This document shows positions 32,896 to 45,540 of a stretch of DNA of 64,000 nucleotides, piece after piece (the first letter of the stretch is position 1; each line of letters begins with the position of its first letter). The position numbers were made by a program, and so were the translations under genes. Origin of the DNA: Poecilobothrus nobilitatus (taxonomy: Eukaryota > Arthropoda > Insecta > Diptera > Dolichopodidae); the NCBI GenBank assembly GCA_947095535.1, contig OX352773.1:91980670-92044669 (forward strand). The letters run 5' to 3'. A model generated the notes under the pieces. The model was not told where the DNA came from. It was given only the letters and a program-made list of their open reading frames with translations, and searched no databases.

Positions 32896-35482
32896 TTTTT
32901 ATACCCGTACGATAAGTATGGGGAATAAAAAAATTACTCCTCCGTTTGTAACACCTCGAAATAAGCGAGCTAGATATACCTTCAAAGGTATGAGTGGATC
33001 AAATTCTGAGTCGATTAAACCAGGTCCCTCCGTCCGTCCGTCAGCACGCTAACTCAAAAATTAAGAAAGGTAGAATCTTGAAATTTACACTAAATATTCT
33101 GGGAGCAATTTGTAGGTTCCCTATTTTTTTGGTTGAGTTCCGACCAAAACTTCGGGTAGCTCCGGAACAACTAACTTTTAGATCTCCACAATTTTTTTGA
33201 AATAGAGCCATGAAATTTAACTGCTGATAGATATCATAAAAATATTAATTTTATGTTAATATTAATTTTTCTGTAGCCCCACCTGTTAAGGAGCTACAGC
33301 CCCCCAAAGTTCGAAAAATCTCTATATTTAAATATTAAAATCTCTATATTTGTTATAACACAGCTCTATAAGGTATATCTTCAATCTGAAAATTCCAAAC
33401 GATAGGTGCTATTATGAGCTTTACAAACATGTATACAATAAATATATAGTTGTGGCATACGGTGTCTTAATTTACCGTTATGCGAAACTAAAATTTTGCA
33501 AAATCCTTTAACCCTTCTATCTTCTAAACGGTTTAAGTTGGAAACTTGAAATTTTGACAGAAGTTAGATCTTTAAAAATAAATATGAGTCATTTTAGATT
33601 TTTTTTGTATCACCCCCCGTTTAGGAGCTGTAAGAGGTCAAAAACTGAAAATTTCCTATTTTCAAACACCTTTAACTTGACCACCTGTTAAAATTTTTTT
33701 GAAGTATTACATAAAAATTAAAGCTTCAACATTATACTCTTATTTCTGATAACAACTTTTTTTAATAATATAGGGTTACTTTATAATTGACGAAAGTGTT
33801 ACTTGATTTTTTCAAATTTTCTAACAAATTTCTTTAACGAATTTTTAGCACATTTGCAAAAAAAATTTGAAAAAATGTGCTTATGAGTTTCACTCTGTCC
33901 GTCCGTCCGTCCTCCGGCTTTTCACAAAACTTCTACACCGTTAAAGATGGAGAAAAAAAAATTTAACCATGGGTAGGTCTCATAAAAAACATAATTTTGT
34001 GGAACAACTTTTTCATGTAGCCCCATTCATTATGGAGCTACAGCCCCTCAAACTTTGAAAAAGCCTTATTTTTAAATGCATATATCTTATGTTCTGCTTA
34101 AGATTTTTTCTATCTGAAAACGTCATTCGACAGGTATTTTTTTTTATCCTTGTAAATTAATATCAAAATTATACAATTTTTTAAATTTAGTATTTAAATT
34201 TACCGTTATGTGAAAACCAAATTTTGCATGATTTTTTAACTTTCATAACTCCGGCACGCTTTTAGATAGAGGCTTGAAATTTTGAGACAAGAAAGAACTT
34301 TTAGAATTAGTATAAGTTTGCTCAGCAAAGTTTTTTGGATCACCCCCTGTTTATGAGCTATTGAGCTAATGAGCTAATAAATTGAAAATTTGCTATTTTT
34401 AAACACCTGTAACTTAGGAACCTGTACACATTTTACTTCTGCAAGATATAAAAAATTAAAGCTACAGTAATATATTTGTACGTGTGTTAAAGGTTTATTT
34501 TAGTTGTAAAGGGTTCCAAAGTTGCAGCTCTTCAAAATTGCGAAAAAGACCCATTTTCAGTACATAAAAATTAAAGGTTCAATAATATATTTTTACGTGT
34601 GTTAACGTCTTTTAATAGTTATATAGGATTCTGGACTTACGGCCCCTCAAAATTTCAAAAATGTCCTATTTTCACGTTTTTTCTTATTACAAAAAATTTC
34701 TTAAATTTTAAAATTTTTGTGCAAGTCATAATATTCTAAACAGATTGTATTGTGTTTTGGAAATGTGCACTTTTAAAAACCGTTGGTTTACATTCTACCT
34801 TGTTTGCATTTTGTTTTAATCGATAATTTGAAATTGTTGAGGATATAATGCGTAGTAGAAAAAAATGTAAATAAATAAACAACATAATGGTTGCTTGAAG
34901 AATTTTTATTTATATGATATTGATATACATACATACTTATATAATATCATGTTTATTTACATATCGTATATGTCACTGATGAATGAATGATAAGAGTATA
35001 GATGTATATTATATAGCGCCGTATACATACATATATGTATTTTATTGTACTTATAAGAAATTATTCTATGAATGGAAATATTTTTAAAGAAATATGGGAA
35101 TGTATGGCGATATACTTATAACAATATAAATATACTATGTACGCAACGCATTAATATAATATAATATTTAAAATTATATTTACTATTTTGTACTAAGGAA
35201 ATTTAATATACATGTACCGCTTAGTATTAAATGGTACTATAGAATATTTGAAAAAGTTTTCGATTGCTAATCGTTATGTGGAAGGTTAGAATCCGCTTTT
35301 GAAGAATGTTTGAATATATGTACAACCCATAGTTCTAGAAATTATAAAATTCACCCAAATTATTTTAAAGTACTAAAATATTTAAAAAATAATATTGTAA
35401 GCAGAGTGACAGGCTGTGAACATACTAACGGTTCGTACAGGTATCTAAAAGTTGACAAAGGCAACTATATTCTTTCTCGTTT
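32896..35482 (+). mobile_element. Subfamily A DINE-1-like element, full length, interrupted by a B element
   Basis: The head is at 32896 (TTTTTATACCCGTACGATAA, CTCCTCCGTTTGTAACACC, ATATACCTTCAAAGGTATG, GAGTCGATTAAACC, CCGTCCGTCCGTCAGC) and the tail at 35482 (TTGACAAAGGCAACTATATT, CTTTCTCGTT). Apart from 33847-34802 the order of blocks is that of 11912-13545 reversed. Total length 2587 minus 956 gives 1631 bp, against 1634 for the other full copy. The short plus-strand frames at 32822-33200 and 35310-35510 lie wholly inside repeat sequence and are not genes. Confidence 0.87.
33847..34802 (+). mobile_element. Subfamily B element nested in the A element
   Basis: Terminal hairpin AGCACATTT (33847-33855) / AAATGTGCT (33873-33881), TGAGTTTCACTCTGTCCGTC, CAAAACTTCTACACCG, CATAACTCCGGCACGC, TACCGTTATGTGAAAACC and the end TTACATTCTACCTTG at 34802. 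The flanks (AACGAATTTTT before, TTTGCATTTTG after) join to the uninterrupted A sequence near 12575-12620, read in reverse. The insertion point is a T run. Confidence 0.86.
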
Positions 35483-35825
35483 AATTTTAATTTTTAAAAA
35501 TTTTGTTTGAAAGTTATGTATGAAATGGACAACATTTTTTTTTTAGTACACTGATAAAAAAAATTATAAGTTAATGTAAGCCTTTTTAGTATTTTATTTT
35601 AAAATAACAAATTTTTAATATTTATTATTTATAATAATTTATTATATTTACAAAATAATAGTTAATAACTAATGGCATAATGTTAGACATAATGTGTAGT
35701 CCAATTTTAAGGATTTGCTTTTAATAATTTAAAAGTTTTTTAAAATACTTTACTTTTTTTATAATTTTCTTTTAACTACTTATTTGGTTTAACATTTTGG
35801 TGATAATAATTTGCGGTTTTCTAAA
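35483..35825. other. AT-rich spacer
   Basis: Nothing recognised. Confidence 0.5.
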
Positions 35826-36240
35826 TTAGTAGCCCGACTGTAACACCAAATCTATCCATAAATCAGAAAGAATCCTCGCTGAATCAATTCTGAAAGAATC
35901 AATTCTGAATAACGTATATATACGTATGCATACACATTCTGTAGAAGGCGTATAGCTATAATATCGTCGAGGTCTGGGCAACTGCCGCGAATACGGTCGT
36001 CGCGATGACGGCGGTTGTCCGAAATGCAGCGCGTCGGAAAGCAGCGTTCGCGGAGGACTGACCAGAATATGGCAAGTAAATGTACTTGTTAAAAAAATTC
36101 GGATTTTATAGTCGGCATAATCAATTATACGTTTTTTCGGCGAACTTATGTCATATTCATAAGTACCGAAAAAATAAAATGACATAAGTCCATAAAAAAT
36201 GACGGTTTTTAGTAAAATAATTAGTAATGCTCTTATCAAG
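35826..36240 (-). other. GC-rich, CpG-rich island with an unassigned reading frame
   Basis: Positions 35940-36060 contain many CG dinucleotides and are more than half G+C by eye, in a window that is mostly A+T. A minus-strand frame of 137 codons covers 35826-36239. Its middle is Pro/Arg/Ser-rich (SPPRTLLSDALHFGQPPSSR) and the part read first is hydrophobic. I recognise no domain. Short direct repeats (GAATCAATTCTGA twice near 35881-35909) and stem-forming sequences at 36130-36190 make a mobile-element fragment, perhaps part of an LTR, more likely than a host exon. Confidence 0.4.
36130..36190. repeat. Overlapping stem-loops beside the GC-rich island
   Basis: ACTTATGTCAT (36144-36154) pairs perfectly with ATGACATAAGT (36179-36189). 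The first half alternatively pairs with the CATAAGT just after it, where TTTTTTCGG and CCGAAAAAA extend the stem. The two hairpins are mutually exclusive. Confidence 0.75.
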
Positions 36241-37654
36241 ACATTTTGTGATTATTACAATGTTTTACATTAAAATTATGAAAGTAATTTATAAAAATAA
36301 GAATAAAAAATAAATGAAATAGATCCGCAAAAAGTCAATTTGATGATTTATTTAATTTGATGATTTATTTAAATTTTTGATTTTTTTGAAAAAATGAAAA
36401 AAGTCTACAAAGTAAAAATGAAATAAATCTGCACAAAATAAAAAAATTCCGCATCAAAAAAGCAAGAAAAATGAGGAATTGTTTTATTTTTGAGTTGCGG
36501 AGTTATTTCATGATACCGCTATAATCATCCAAAAAAACTGCAGAACTGATTTGTCAAGCTCTAAAAAGAAGGCGAAGAAGGTTGAGAGTTTTATGAAAAG
36601 ATGCCGAGACGAACGAAATAAATGAGGTATAATTTTTAAGATCATAACCCTTAGGAAAATTCAGATTATATTAGCTAAGTTCGTTTATGAAAACACTTCA
36701 AATGAAAAAAAAACAACAAATTTCTCAATTAACAAAATGTCAATTTGCAATTAATATCTATTTCACAAATATTGAAAAAATTACACTTTTTATTGTATAT
36801 AATTAAGACGAATTTTATTAATGGTTATAAAATAAGAATTATGCAGTTTTCTAGAACACGTAGTTGTATATAGGGACATTCTAAATGATGAAGTATTTTA
36901 GAGTTCGCTACCCTTAACAAATTGAAGACTATCTCCATGGCTAAAAACTCTAACTGAAAATTTATATCTACATTTGCTGTACAATATTTTTTCACATGCC
37001 ATATTTATTTCAACTCATGATTATTAATTAATTAATGAAATTAATGCTTCCCGAAACTGAAGCTTAATCAAATATGAATGCAAATGACTTAGACGATGCC
37101 CTATGCTCCTTATAAGAGTAGGAAGGAGTGTTAAATCAATTACTAAATTTTATAACTAGAAATGTCCGAAATAAAATAATTTCTAGCTGACACGTCTTTT
37201 ATTTTTTTAAAATAATTGAGTTACACACTATTATTGTTAGTATTAAGCAATTGAACATTACAATTGCCGTTCAATTTCTAACTTTATTTATTTGGCAACT
37301 CAACTGCACTTATTATAAAACATGATTATAGTAAAGCTTAATTTGATACAAATGTGTCTGGATTGGTGAAAAAATATATGGATAAGATTTAAGAATTAAT
37401 TTTAACAAAACATTACTACAGATACTTAAAAGTTCACGTATCACGTTTTGTACCATTTTTTTTCACTAATCAGAGATAATTAAGTATATATCATCTGGCA
37501 GTTTTTGTTTGTTTTTTTTTGAGTGATACGAAATGAAGGTTACAATAATTAGGTTTATGAGATTTTTACAAATTATTGTAAACCTGAATTTGTAAACCTG
37601 AATCCACATTGTACCTAATGAGAATAAATTATAAATAATTTGTTATGAAGAATT
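36241..37654. other. AT-rich stretch
   Basis: No genes. A 17-bp tandem duplication (TTTGATGATTTATTTAA) lies at about 36339-36373. Confidence 0.5.
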
Positions 37655-37790
37655 GGTCAAATGGATATTTTGAAATTTGCCAAATGAAATTTTGATATTT
37701 AGGCTTTCTGCGAAATGAATTTTTGCGAAAAGAACTTTTTGTCATTTAATGACATTAAATTTTTTGTAATGTGAATTTCGTCCACGTGAT
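37655..37790. repeat. Degenerate array of about 15-bp units, foldback-like
   Basis: Units such as TTTGCCAAATGAAA, TTCTGCGAAATGAAT, TTTTTGCGAAAAGAACT and TTTTGTCATTTAATG follow one another. Their wording is close to one arm of the foldback-like element at 48638-49052. Only one orientation is present, so this would be a single surviving arm. Confidence 0.45.
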
Positions 37791-40312
37791 ATTCCCATAA
37801 TTTTCATGTAAAAAGATTAAAAAAAAAAAAATATCTTTACCATTTTTTAAGATGGTATTTTTAAATATGGTATTTACACTTGCTATTATCATATTTTTAT
37901 TTGTAACAAACATTTCTTTTCATAGTTGAGAAAAGGCTTTCATTTCAATTTTATTGAGTAGAACATTTTTTTTTTTTTGTGTTAAAACAGTTTTAAATTA
38001 TATTTGTATAGGTTTTATCTTAAATACAGCGAATACACGTGTTTTTGATTTAAAAGGAAAAGTAAAAATATTAAAAAAAAAAAAATTAAACAAGGCAACA
38101 GGATTCAAAATAGAACCATTTTTCTTTTTCTAGATCCTGGAAACATTTATATGTATATTTATATGTAAGTACAAGTATATCTACATATTTACTTTAAAAT
38201 AATATATAAATAACATTTTATAAAGTTTTTATTTTCTTTTTCAAGATTTTCCTTATGCGCTTTGTCAATAATATTATAGTGAGTGTATATTTTTTTTTTT
38301 GTGCTTCAGTTGGGTTTGTCATGATATTAACGTAAGAGGATTACAAAGAAAAACTCTTTTTCTATAAAAAATTTTATACATAAAAATATATTTAAGTAAA
38401 AGAAATATTCAATATAAAATACTTATATTAAAGTATTGCAGAAGAAATAAATTTATATAATTACAAAATACAATAAAAATACATTAAGATGAGAACTTAA
38501 GTACAAAAAAAAAAAATAAAATTTCATAGATATGTGCTTAAGAATAAAATCAGTCCTCTTAAAAGATCAGATTAGATTATTTTTTTACCCCGAAATTTTT
38601 TAAACGATATAGAATTTGGGTTATTTACAATCTATAGGTTTTCATATTAAAAAAAACATATTGTATTATTGAATTTTATAAGTCAGTTATTATAATTTAA
38701 ATAATTTTTTCTTAGAGTAGAAGTTCAACAGTTTATTTTTAAAATGTAATTTTTCTTTAAAAAATGCAAATTATTTACATTTTAATTTTTAATGTTCAGT
38801 GATTTTGAAAGAAATTTTTGTATATTTCAAGTATTTGACTTTGAAAAGATGAACGATAAAAGATAGAAAAATGATACAATAAAAAGTAATTAGATCAGAA
38901 TCATATAACCGTGGTAACTTTATAATGTTGGACGGAATGCATAATATAAATTCATAAAGTATATGAAAAGAAGGGATGAAGGTCATAAAGTAATAAGAAA
39001 CACTAAAAACATTTCCAAATAATTTCGCAGTAAAATGAACCTGAAAATTCAGAAAACTCTTAAGCAAACCAAATCAAGTAATAAAAGACTTATTATTTTG
39101 ACTATTTCCTATCAGGAGAACTGATCGCTCTGAAAAACTATAGTTTTAATTAACAAACAAATTAAATTTGAATTTCTTAAAAAAACTAACTATAATAACA
39201 AAACAATATAATCTTCATTCATCCTAAGCACATCTAATACTCCTTAAAAGTTAAAAAAAAAATAAAAGTCACTATAGGCTTTTATATAGACTTTACTCTA
39301 GAAATAATTTTCAAATTTTTTGACAAAAATTTACATTTAAAAGAACTTTAATATTTTATTAAATTGCTCAAATTTAAAATGCAAAAAAAAAAAGAAAAAT
39401 GCAATCAAAAGGTTGCAATATAGGTTGGCACTTTTAATTCTTTACAATTATTTTGAATATTCATCAAAAGATTTCGTTGTTCGTTTTACGTTTAATTAGA
39501 ATTTTTTTTTTTTTATTTGTAAATAGGTAAACATTAGCAAAAAGGTTATCACCGGTACTTTACTTTCGCTCCTCTTTTAATTTAATCATTTTTTAAATTT
39601 TATTTAGATTTTGTTTGATGAAAATCTCTAAAAATATCTGAAATTATGCAAAAAAAAATAAAAATGCAAAAAATAATAAGAATAATTATGCAAAATAAAA
39701 TATTCGGTAAATTTTAAAGAACGGTAGTATCAAAAATTAGTTTTGAAAAAAAAAAAAAATAACATAAAATAAACAAAAAGAATTGTGTGAATTGCAGGCA
39801 GGCAGATTTACAAAAATTTAATCAAAGAATATTTGAATAAACGTATTGTTTGAATATTTATGCATATTGTGTACATATATATATATATCTATATGTATAT
39901 GCTCAACTGTATATGAAATTATGATAGGTAAAAAAACGCATACAAATTACCCTTAAGTTTTTATACTATGCAGTAAACCTATAATTGCAAATACGTTGCT
40001 TTACTTCAATATTTTATATTCGGCATTTTTTTTCACCATTATCAAACTCATGGTATACAATTTTGTGCATATTAAATTTTTACACTTTCCTTTATTTCTT
40101 AAATAAGGTTGCCAGATATAATTGATAAATCGTCAAAAGATAAGTAAATTTTGAATGTTAAAAATTCTAAGACTTTTATTAAAATTAAGCATAGAAATTA
40201 GATGGGAACTGATTAGAACTGAAATAGAAATTCAAGAGGTATTTAAAAGATGATTTATAAATAAGTAGAGATTTACTTAAGTTTAATAAGAACATTAATA
40301 TCTTTCTTCAAA
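37791..40312. other. AT-rich, homopolymer-rich stretch
   Basis: No features seen apart from T and A runs and a TA-rich patch near 39875-39900. The minus-strand frame at 38789-39067 has no recognisable domain and no unusual base composition; I do not call it. Confidence 0.5.
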
Positions 40313-40551
40313 ATGTCCCTCCAAATTTTCCTACCTATGCAAATTTCCTAATACCACTTTCACCAATTATCCTTCCCACATCCCTATCCCCGAAACCAAA
40401 CTGTACATTTGTATTAAAGGTTTCGTCGTAAAGATTGGTTTTAAAAGGGGATGGTTTTGGTTGATTAAAGTCCAACACTACTCTGAGGAAGCATGTGCAG
40501 TTCCTCTTGATGACTTTCGAGTTTTCCACCAACCCTCGTAAAAAAAAAAAC
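40313..40551 (+). repeat. GC-richer sequence ending in poly(A), probable retroelement 3' end
   Basis: Base composition changes sharply at about 40313 and returns to normal after CCAACCCTCGT followed by an A run of about ten at 40541-40551. A poly(A)-ended block of this length fits a 5'-truncated LINE or processed transcript on the plus strand. The minus strand reads open for 78 codons here (for example RVVLDFNQPKPSPF), but no family is recognised and I do not call a protein. Confidence 0.4.
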
Positions 40552-42299
40552 AGAAAAGAACAATGTACCACTAATCGTTGAATGTACTCGTATAAAAGTA
40601 ATAATTTCCAAGCTTATAAAGAAACAACAGAAATAAATTTTAAAGAACACAATGCATATAAACATGACATAAAATGAAATATTTTTCTAAAAACAAAAAT
40701 TTATTTTGTTAAACTTAAAACATAGTGTATTAGAAAAACTTGAACTCCATATTTGGGGAAAACTTACTTTCAGTTAGCTTAGTTCGTAAACCTGCCATTT
40801 AAAATATTTAAATTAAATAATTAACAAAATAAAATTTATTTAAATTAGACAAGTGATAAAAAATAAGACTATTTATTATTTATATCATTTTATTTTTGAT
40901 TTAGAAAGCTTAAATTCTAGTTACAGCTTCTGTGAAGAAAAACTAGCTGTTATCTAATTTAACCATATTTGGTTTTTTTTTTATTATACTTAAATAGTAT
41001 TTACAAAAGAAAAAAAAAGAATAAATTTAAGGTAGAAATGATTTATTTAGAATTATTAGAAATTAGTAAACATAGGTAAGTGATCTTAAGACTTAAGTTT
41101 TTTTTTAAATGAATATCTATCATGTCAAACATACAAAACTTAACTCAAAATTTTTCTTTATTTTTATTGAAATTATAATAAAAATTTGTCATTTTTATGT
41201 ATTTTTAGAATAATTTAAAAAAAAAAAGTATAGAATATCAAATTAGAAAAACCTACACAGAAATAAAAATATTAAATATCAATGTTACACTTGAGCTATT
41301 TGGAACTATTTTATTAAACTAGCATTACATACTAACTACATTGCATCTAATGTCAATATAATTCATATTCATTTAAACTGTAAAGTAATACCTTTACTTT
41401 ATTCAAACTTTTATACGTATTCGTTGCTGAGATAAATCAGTATAACAGTTTAAAATAATATCCATAATCATACATCTTATGTTTTTTTTTTTTCAGAATA
41501 TTCTATAACTACATACTCATTTATTTTATTACATCTATTGTAATTGTCTAACATCATTTTTACCGGTATTATTTATTTATTTATTTTTATTACTATGGTT
41601 ACATACATATTTTTATTTTATTTATATTAAAAACTAATTAAAATCATAATTTATTTACACATTTAAAAAGAAACCAAACCTTAAACACAAGAACACAACC
41701 TTTTCAGTTAAAGAATTATACAAAACTAAAATAATACCTATAATATAATAAAATAATAGTTTATTGAAACTTGACTTGATAGTTGACAATGCTGTCTTAC
41801 CAAAACAAAATTTTAATCAAACTAAAAAAAAGTTAAAATCCCAGTTATCTTATCATCCGACATCCGACATAAATTACAAAACATTATCTTTTACAACATG
41901 TGTATGTAGCATGTTTGTTGATCTTTAAAATTTTGTTAGACTACAAAAAGTTTGATATGATTAATTATTTGATTAGGTATTTATAATAAATGCATAATAT
42001 TTATAACGGAACTCGGAATTACGGAACGCAGTTAGCATATAGAGTTGCTGACATTTCTTTTAAACTTAAATAAGTACAAAAAAACAAATTTGATTGGATA
42101 ATTTAAGAATGTTCAAAGTCAGAAAAAGTTTTACATTAATTTTTTAATGTAAGATTAGAAAAAATCAAAAATAAAATTAGTATAAGTACAGGTCTTTTAG
42201 CATTAATGTTTCAACTAAAATTGATTATAACTTGTAACTATCTAACCTGCAGTAAACTATCACTATTACCTACTTCATTAAATGCCAACCACGCACGTT
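40552..42299. other. AT-rich stretch
   Basis: Nothing recognised until the LINE fragment. The last 100 bp may belong to that LINE's more weakly conserved RT region. Confidence 0.45.
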
Positions 42300-42695
42300 T
42301 ATGTTGTAAACATTGTTTTAAAATCGAATGTGTTTCTTCATTCACGTATCTTGGATAGTTTATTGATTCAAGCCTTGACTGGAACAAACATATTGATTAT
42401 TTGAAGCAATATCTTAATAATTTTATTAGGCAACTATATCATATTAGAATATATGGCTCTTTCAATGTGGCAACTATGGTTTACTATGCTCTTTTCCATG
42501 CAAAGATACAGTACGGAATTGTTTGCTGGGGAAATCGCTAGGGAAATTCCTCATTTTAACAGGCACCACTACTGTCGATTCTTTATATATACTGCGCCTA
42601 AACTTTTTAATAAAACTTTTATTAAAGAACTTTTTAATAAAAATTCTTATTCTCTTTCAAAATTTCTCAAACAAACCAAGAACTGCGTCTTTTAA
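42300..42695 (+). pseudogene. LINE reverse transcriptase C-terminal remnant
   Basis: Starting near 42328 the plus strand reads ECVSSFTYLG, a stop, FIDSSLDWNKHIDYLKQYLN, RQLYHIR, MVYYALFHAKIQYGIVCWGN and, after a stop and a shift, FFIYTAPKLFNKTFIKELF and FLKQTKN. This matches the thumb region of CR1/Jockey-like LINE RTs, which run from a YLGI.ID block to an LQYG...WG block and end with a P..FN.LP-type segment. It starts just where the recognisable sequence at 3835-6585 ends, so both may be pieces of one LINE family. At least two stops and one shift. Confidence 0.8.
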
Positions 42696-43663
42696 ATATT
42701 AATTCTGCAAATGTCGATAAGTTATTAAATACTTATTAGTTTGATATTTAAAAAAGTTTTAAAATTTAAAAATTCCTGTTGTGATTTTTTTTTTAAAGAA
42801 ATTGTAGTATTAATTCTGTGTAACCCCATACATACATACATTTTTCGGAAAATTCTTAATATTCTTAATCTATTCAACACTTGCTTTTTAGCAACAGAAT
42901 ACCTTTTTCTATTTATATCTAGTATATTACTTTCTTAGTTACTGTTATATTTTAAGCTAGGCATAAGATCTGAAATATTTTTGTAACTGTAATAAAGTTG
43001 AAATATGAAAAAATAAGTAAAATTGAATAATAAAATTCGCAATTAAGTTTACAATTAATATAACAATCGTTTTTTACACAAATTAAATGTCAAAGTTGGC
43101 AACTTTTCAAGATAGATATTATATGGATTGTAATTATGTACTAAGTAAATATTTACGTGTATCAACTTATTATTACTATCTTATAAAGTATAATGTTATA
43201 TTTTATTCATTGTATACTATAATAATATATATAATGTATATTTAATGTTATTATTGCTATTTATATAACTCTAGTAAATTGTGCACTCAAATACAAGAAT
43301 AGAGAATTGAAAATTGTTTAATTCTTTAACAGGATAACAACGTAATTTAAATAAAATGAAGAGGAAAACAAAAAAAAAAATACCTTATGTACCTATATAG
43401 ATCATAAAACACATTTCTTGGTATACAAAATGAATAATATTACAAAATGATACAGGTAATTTTACAGGTATATAGAGTTTTTCACTAGTGACGACCTAAT
43501 GTTAATGATAAATAAGTTATACTCATAAAAAAAAAGAAAAATATATTTTGTTCAGTTATTTCGATAATGAAAAACTCCTTTTTTATTTTTCTGTAGTTTT
43601 TTCAATAGTTGTAATGTTTTTTACTACTTTTATTTACTAATAAAACTGAGAAGAATTATAAAC
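42696..43663. other. AT-rich stretch
   Basis: Nothing recognised. Confidence 0.5.
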
Positions 43664-44475
43664 CAAGGTTTTTTAAAGGCGCACATTTTCCAAAAGGCAA
43701 TAAAAACAGTTTGAAATTATGGCTTGCACCAAAATTTCTAAGTTTTCTTGGAATTTTATTATGTATGGAAAATTCTGAAAAATCAAATTACAAGTTCTCT
43801 AGTTTTAAGGAAACCCTTTATAATTGAAAAAAACTGTTAAGACATGTTAAAATATAATATTATAGCTTTAATGTTTGTGTATTAATTAGCAAAAATTTGT
43901 ACAGATACTTAACTTACACACTTACACCTATTTGAAAATAGGAAATCTTAAATTTTTAGTCCCTAATAGCCGTTAAAGAAAGGGTGGTACAACCAAATTT
44001 TCCGAGGGGACTTGTATTCTAAAAGATCTCTCTTAATTCTAAAAGATATTTGTCTTTTCAAAATTTCAAGCCCTCTTAATCTAAAACCGTTGAGGTGATA
44101 TTATATATAGGAAGCAAAATCTTAAAATATTTTTTTTCAATATTTAAAGGTAAATTTCAACACTAAATTTGAAAAATTTGAAAAAATTTTGCTATTGATT
44201 TATAAAAATAAAGACGAATCTTGTCGTTTGGCGCTTTTAGAATAAAAATATATATATACATATTTAAAATAGGGCCTTTTGAAAAATTTAGGGACTGTAG
44301 CTCCGTAATCGGCGGGGCTACATAAAAAGCATTTCACTTATTCTACAACATTAATTTTTTTAGGAGACTTATGCAAGGTTAAAATTTGTTTGCTATATCT
44401 TAAACAGCCGGTAGAAGTTTTATAAACAGACAAACGGACAGGAGGACGGAAAGAGTGATGAAAATCTTTTTTGAA
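43664..44475 (-). mobile_element. Subfamily B element, old copy
   Basis: AAACCAAGGTTTTTTAAAGG, CGCACATTTTCC, GGCTTGCACCAAAATTTC, GGTGGTACAACCAAATTTTC, TCTAAAACCGTTGAGG, GACTGTAGCTCCGTAATCGG and ACAGACAAACGGACAGG correspond in order to the B copy at 5040-6230. The terminal hairpin is no longer intact at the right end. Confidence 0.75.
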
Positions 44476-45319
44476 AACTTATTAAAAAATGGGAAGAATT
44501 TAATTTTTGTCCTAAAATTTTAATTTAATCAATTTTTTGAACCTAGATTCTCACTAAGCATTTGAGAATGTTAGGAACGGTTTTGTTAAAAACGTCAAGA
44601 ACGAAAAAAAAAAAAACAAAAAATAACTGAAATTACTAAAATTTATAATGCCTATTCTTCTAATGATACACCATGTATATTTTCCGTACAATAAATGGAT
44701 GTGTATACTGAATACATTAACAATATGCAAAAATAAAAAATAAATTTTTTTGTATTAAATAAAGATATTGTTTGTGTATTTTATTTTAATTTTCCAGTCT
44801 TGTTTTATTTTCTATACTTATGTAATCATTAAAAAAGTGTTAGCTTTTAATAGTTAACGGAGTTATTTTCAGTGATGAATTAAGGAGTTTTTAAAGTAAA
44901 CAAATGTATCATCATACGATATAAATTGTAAACATAATTATTATATCAGATTGAATATTTAAATTCTTAAAGTGATTGAGGATGAAAATTTGAGTTAAGG
45001 ATAATTTAAATTTAAGCTAATCAAGATTGAACTAAATAACAATTTTAAAAATGAAGTATAAAAATAAAAAAACTTGGTAATTCCTTTAGCAATTGATAAC
45101 AGGGATAAGATAATTAAGTGGTCCTGTCAATAAGTTTGGATAAATTAAGTTTTCATTAAGTTTTTGTTTATTTAAGGAACGTTATAATGGTGATTTTTAT
45201 ACTCAAATGCGAAATATTAAAGATTTTGCTTCAAATCACAGCTAATAATAATTCTACGGTACTGCATCAATTTTTTTTTTATCTTTCCACTCTTATAAGA
45301 AACAAAGAGCGCCAAGTAT
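44476..45319. other. AT-rich stretch
   Basis: Nothing recognised. Confidence 0.5.
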
Positions 45320-45540
45320 ATGTGTGTCCTTTATTATTTGACTAAACTTTAGTTTGTGGAATCATTGTTTCACTAAGCTGTTCATCACTTGGCTGTAACT
45401 GTTATAAGACTATATATAAAACAAAAAAATTTTTTTTTTTTGCGTGCCATCTATTATCTTATACAAGAATTATTTCAGCATTAATAAATTCAAAGTATGA
45501 GCATCTCTTGTTCAGTTTTAGAAAAATTTTAAATAATTTG
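45320..45540 (+). repeat. Old interspersed repeat without SINE (copy 2)
   Basis: CTTTATTATTTGACTAAAC, AATCATTGTTTCACTAAGC, CACTTGGCTGTAACTG, TAAGACTAT and GCCATCTATTATCTTATAC, AAGAATTATTTC line up with the sequence on both sides of the SINE at 28434. Where the SINE sits in the other copy, this one has only A and T runs (about 45422-45441). Confidence 0.68.

Noticed and set aside
38789..39067. 92-codon minus-strand frame
   Set aside because: No motif, no composition shift and no neighbouring exon or promoter evidence.
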